The position numbers and the translations under genes were made by a program. Below the pieces are notes generated by a model that was given only the letters and a program-made list of their open reading frames with translations, was not told the DNA's origin and searched no databases. Shown in pieces: positions 61,819 to 64,000 of a DNA stretch of 64,000 nt. Location: positions 9,611,741-9,675,740 of the forward strand of contig CAKAKS010000001.1 in NCBI GenBank assembly GCA_916700875.1, in the 5' to 3' direction. This stretch comes from Sebastes aleutianus (Eukaryota; Chordata; Actinopteri; Perciformes; Sebastidae). Within the stretch, counting starts at the first letter, position 1, and the number at the start of each line of letters is the position of its first letter.

Positions 61819-62240
61819 GGGCTCAACAAAAAGATTTCCCGCTTGCCCAGGGCAAGTAAAATGCCACGTCGGGCTAGTAATTAAACACATCCGGAGCTGA
61901 TGATGGAAGTAGCTAAGGAGTGAGCCATCACCCTTCCTTCTCATCTCTGATCAGAGTTGCACATGCGCGGTACCGATAGGGCACTCGCGAGAAAATGGTA
62001 AAGACAAAGTTTATGAGCTGAAGCGCAAGAGAGCATTTCACTTATCCTGGAAACAGGAGTTTAGTTGGGTGGCGTTAGAAGATGTAGGCAAAACTCCAGA
62101 TTAATATACTTAAATAAAGATTAAACATGTCAACTAACTTTAGTCTTTGTTGTTATTGGATAACCGGTAATAAATAGAACAATTTCTATAGGGGCAAGTA
62201 AAAATATACTCTGGACAAGAAGATTTCTGACCGAACAAGT
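61819..62240 (+). mobile_element. Decayed hAT-like element with a possible coding relic
   Basis: Starts with CAGGGCTCAACAAAAAGATT, a hAT-style terminus, and carries CTTGCCCAGGGCAAGTAAAA, echoed by GGGGCAAGTAAAAATATAC near the right side. A plus-strand frame around 62012-62095 reads YELKRKRAFHLSWKQEFSWV. This resembles the K-R-x-F-x-x-S-W-x-x-x-F-x-W start seen in hAT-derived zinc-finger proteins such as the ZNF862 type. No further transposase is present. The domain resemblance is by eye. Confidence 0.45.
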
Positions 62241-63606
62241 GAAAAAAAACATTATAAAAAGTATGAAAAAATACATAGCATTTAAGAATATTCAAATACG
62301 AATACTCTTATTTCACTAATGACATAAATAGCATGTGCCAAACAGAAAACTAATCAAATCAAATCAATCAATACCTTTGGGGTACCTGTAGCTGCATTAT
62401 AGCTTGCTAGAGAAGCAGACAGAAGGCACTAGGATATCTGCAGGACAGCCATTAAGACCCTGCAACGAATAAACTGAATCTTTGCAAATCACACAGCATA
62501 AAAGCTGAAACTGGACAGAAACAGTCAGCAACAAGGGCAGCTTAGTCAGCTTGCTGACATTTGCCAAGCACAAAACAGACTGTCCTGAGCCAAGACCTCG
62601 ACTAAAAGCACAAGCAGTAACATCAACTAAAAGCACAAGCAGCAAATACTTACCTTGGTTTCCCGGCATCTCCGCAGTGAATGAACCCCTTGAGAAAAGT
62701 CACCGCGATCCCCAGCTGCCAACAGCACAGTCAGGTTTCAGCTCAAGTGGTCAAGTCTGAGCACTCTGGTGTGAATGAGGGCAACCGGTGAAAACTGCCA
62801 GGTTGCAAAAGGCATCCTGCAGGGCCTGTATGCATTATTGGATGTTACTAGTTTAACAAGTGCTGTCCAATCCACCCACTCATTTTAGGTACAATGCTTA
62901 TTAAGTTCTTTGATGGAAGAATGTTGAAAATACAAACTCACCGGAGGGAAAGTGAACTTCTCAGCAATGTAATGGAGGAAAAAAAAGTGAATGTCAGTCA
63001 GATAAAGCAAAACTTACTCTGGTAATGTCAAGGTGATTTCCATTAAAGTCAATAGACCTTTCTGACATTTTGATTTATCTCTTGTGAAAAACATTTTATT
63101 AATGATGACTCAGTTCCTTTAAGCCATACAAACAAGCCAGCATGCACAATAGCAGGGCCCTGCCGCTGGAGTGCACTTCTGGATATTAATGTGCTATTCT
63201 TCCTGCTGTGCCATGTCAAAATAGGCTGCTGTAAAATCCAGGATGGTACATCACTTCTTCCCTGCTCACCTGCTGCTCAGTGCTGCCACTGGTGGCTGCA
63301 GAACATAATGCAACAGACTGTGGTCCTTCAATTAGCACAACAGCAATTGTTATAACAAGCTGATATTTAGCATGTAACATGTGGCATGATAGCTGGCTTT
63401 TGCCTGCCATAGCTAAGTGTTTAGTGAGTAATGTTAGAAATTGACCACAGTGTTACTAATGATTATTAGCTAATGAAAACACAATTGTGGTTTCTCTGGG
63501 TTACTCTTGTTTGCTAACAACAACAACTTATTTAGACAATGTGTTTTTTATATTTTATGACTTTGCCAGCAACCTCAAAACATTATTTCTCATACAGTAA
63601 TTGTTT
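62241..63606. other. Noncoding stretch
   Basis: No gene recognised. AAAAGCACAAGCAG near 62604 and 62634 forms a short direct repeat of about 30 bp spacing. The rest is unremarkable. Confidence 0.4.
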
Positions 63607-63936
63607 TATTTCACAACAATGACTGGCTCGCTGTACATTATCCCATACTTGTTATACAGCGTTGTTGAATACTTGAGTCTGATTGGACAATCACAGCGTT
63701 CCACGGTCTGTTATTTCTTTATAGCAGACTGTTGCTATGTATTAACAGACCGCTGCTAAGGGAACAGTTCTGATGTCGGACTGTTTTTTCGTCACATTAT
63801 TGATTTCTTAAGTAAGTAGCCTGTAATAAGAGGGATAATGTACAGCTAATGGGTCATTGTTGTGAAATAAACCCCGATGCAAGACCTGTGTCGGAGTTTA
63901 TTTCACAACAATTTCTGGCTCGCTGTACATTATCCC
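63607..63936. mobile_element. Compound MITE with three copies of a 38-bp unit
   Basis: The unit TATTTCACAACAATGACTGG, continuing to GCTGTACATTATCCC, lies in plus orientation at 63607-63644 and 63899-63936 and inverted at 63832-63869. The last two form a hairpin whose stem extends inward through ACCCCGA and TCGGAGT. Between the first two lies the block shared with 52515-52625. It is non-coding. Confidence 0.7.
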
Positions 63937-64000
63937 TTACATCTTAATTGATTATCTTCAAAATAATTCACAACTAATTCCCTATTATAGTTATTTTCCC
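63937..64000. other. Window end
   Basis: AT-rich, nothing recognised. Confidence 0.4.

Noticed and set aside
1..64000. tRNA or rRNA genes, CRISPR arrays, bacterial operons
   Set aside because: No paired A and B boxes with cloverleaf arms, no rRNA-like blocks, no regularly spaced repeats, and no prokaryotic gene organisation.

Overview
The window reads as a vertebrate nuclear locus, most likely from a spiny-rayed (percomorph) teleost. It is about 40% GC with scattered poly-A/T tracts and microsatellites. Several recognisable fish interspersed repeats are present: tRNA-derived SINEs with a B box, hAT-like elements with 8-bp target duplications, TTAA-flanked miniature elements, an L1-type ORF1 remnant and the 3' end of a LINE reverse-transcriptase ORF. 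There are no bacterial operons, ribosome binding sites, CRISPR arrays, or rRNA or tRNA genes. No complete protein-coding gene is visible. Almost all ORFs of 60 to 160 codons look like chance.

The only host gene signal I can support is on the minus strand near 13.5 kb. It consists of a TATA box (13654-13661), a start site expected near 13630 and a short 5' leader. The first ATG after that start site opens a textbook signal peptide, and a consensus splice donor lies at 13479/13480. This would be exon 1 of a secreted or membrane protein whose remaining exons lie to the left, possibly beyond the window. In that reading 1-13479 is intron 1 and everything right of about 14.1 kb is upstream or intergenic. 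The product is not identifiable from about 20 residues.

Layout: 0-6 kb holds two hAT-like elements and a few old repeats. 6-13.5 kb is almost repeat-free, balanced-composition sequence of the kind that usually contains conserved noncoding elements. 14-25 kb alternates unique DNA with hAT-like and other terminal-repeat elements. 25-28 kb and 31-33 kb are again repeat-poor. 28-31 kb and 46-48.8 kb are dense nested transposon clusters. 33-42 kb mixes SINEs, a LINE fragment and terminal-repeat elements. 42.4-46.3 kb is repeat-poor. 48-64 kb contains further MITE copies and ends in a hairpin-forming repeat.

The most distinctive theme is a group of TTAA-flanked non-autonomous elements. There are five sequence families, and all begin AG after the TTAA. 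They have repeatedly landed inside older repeats: two levels deep at 28.3-29.1 kb and 29.6-30.9 kb, and three levels deep at 46.3-47.5 kb, where the pre-insertion target can be read across the junction. No autonomous transposase for them is present here. Family assignments not backed by a second copy in the window rest on my recollection of fish repeats and are marked as such.
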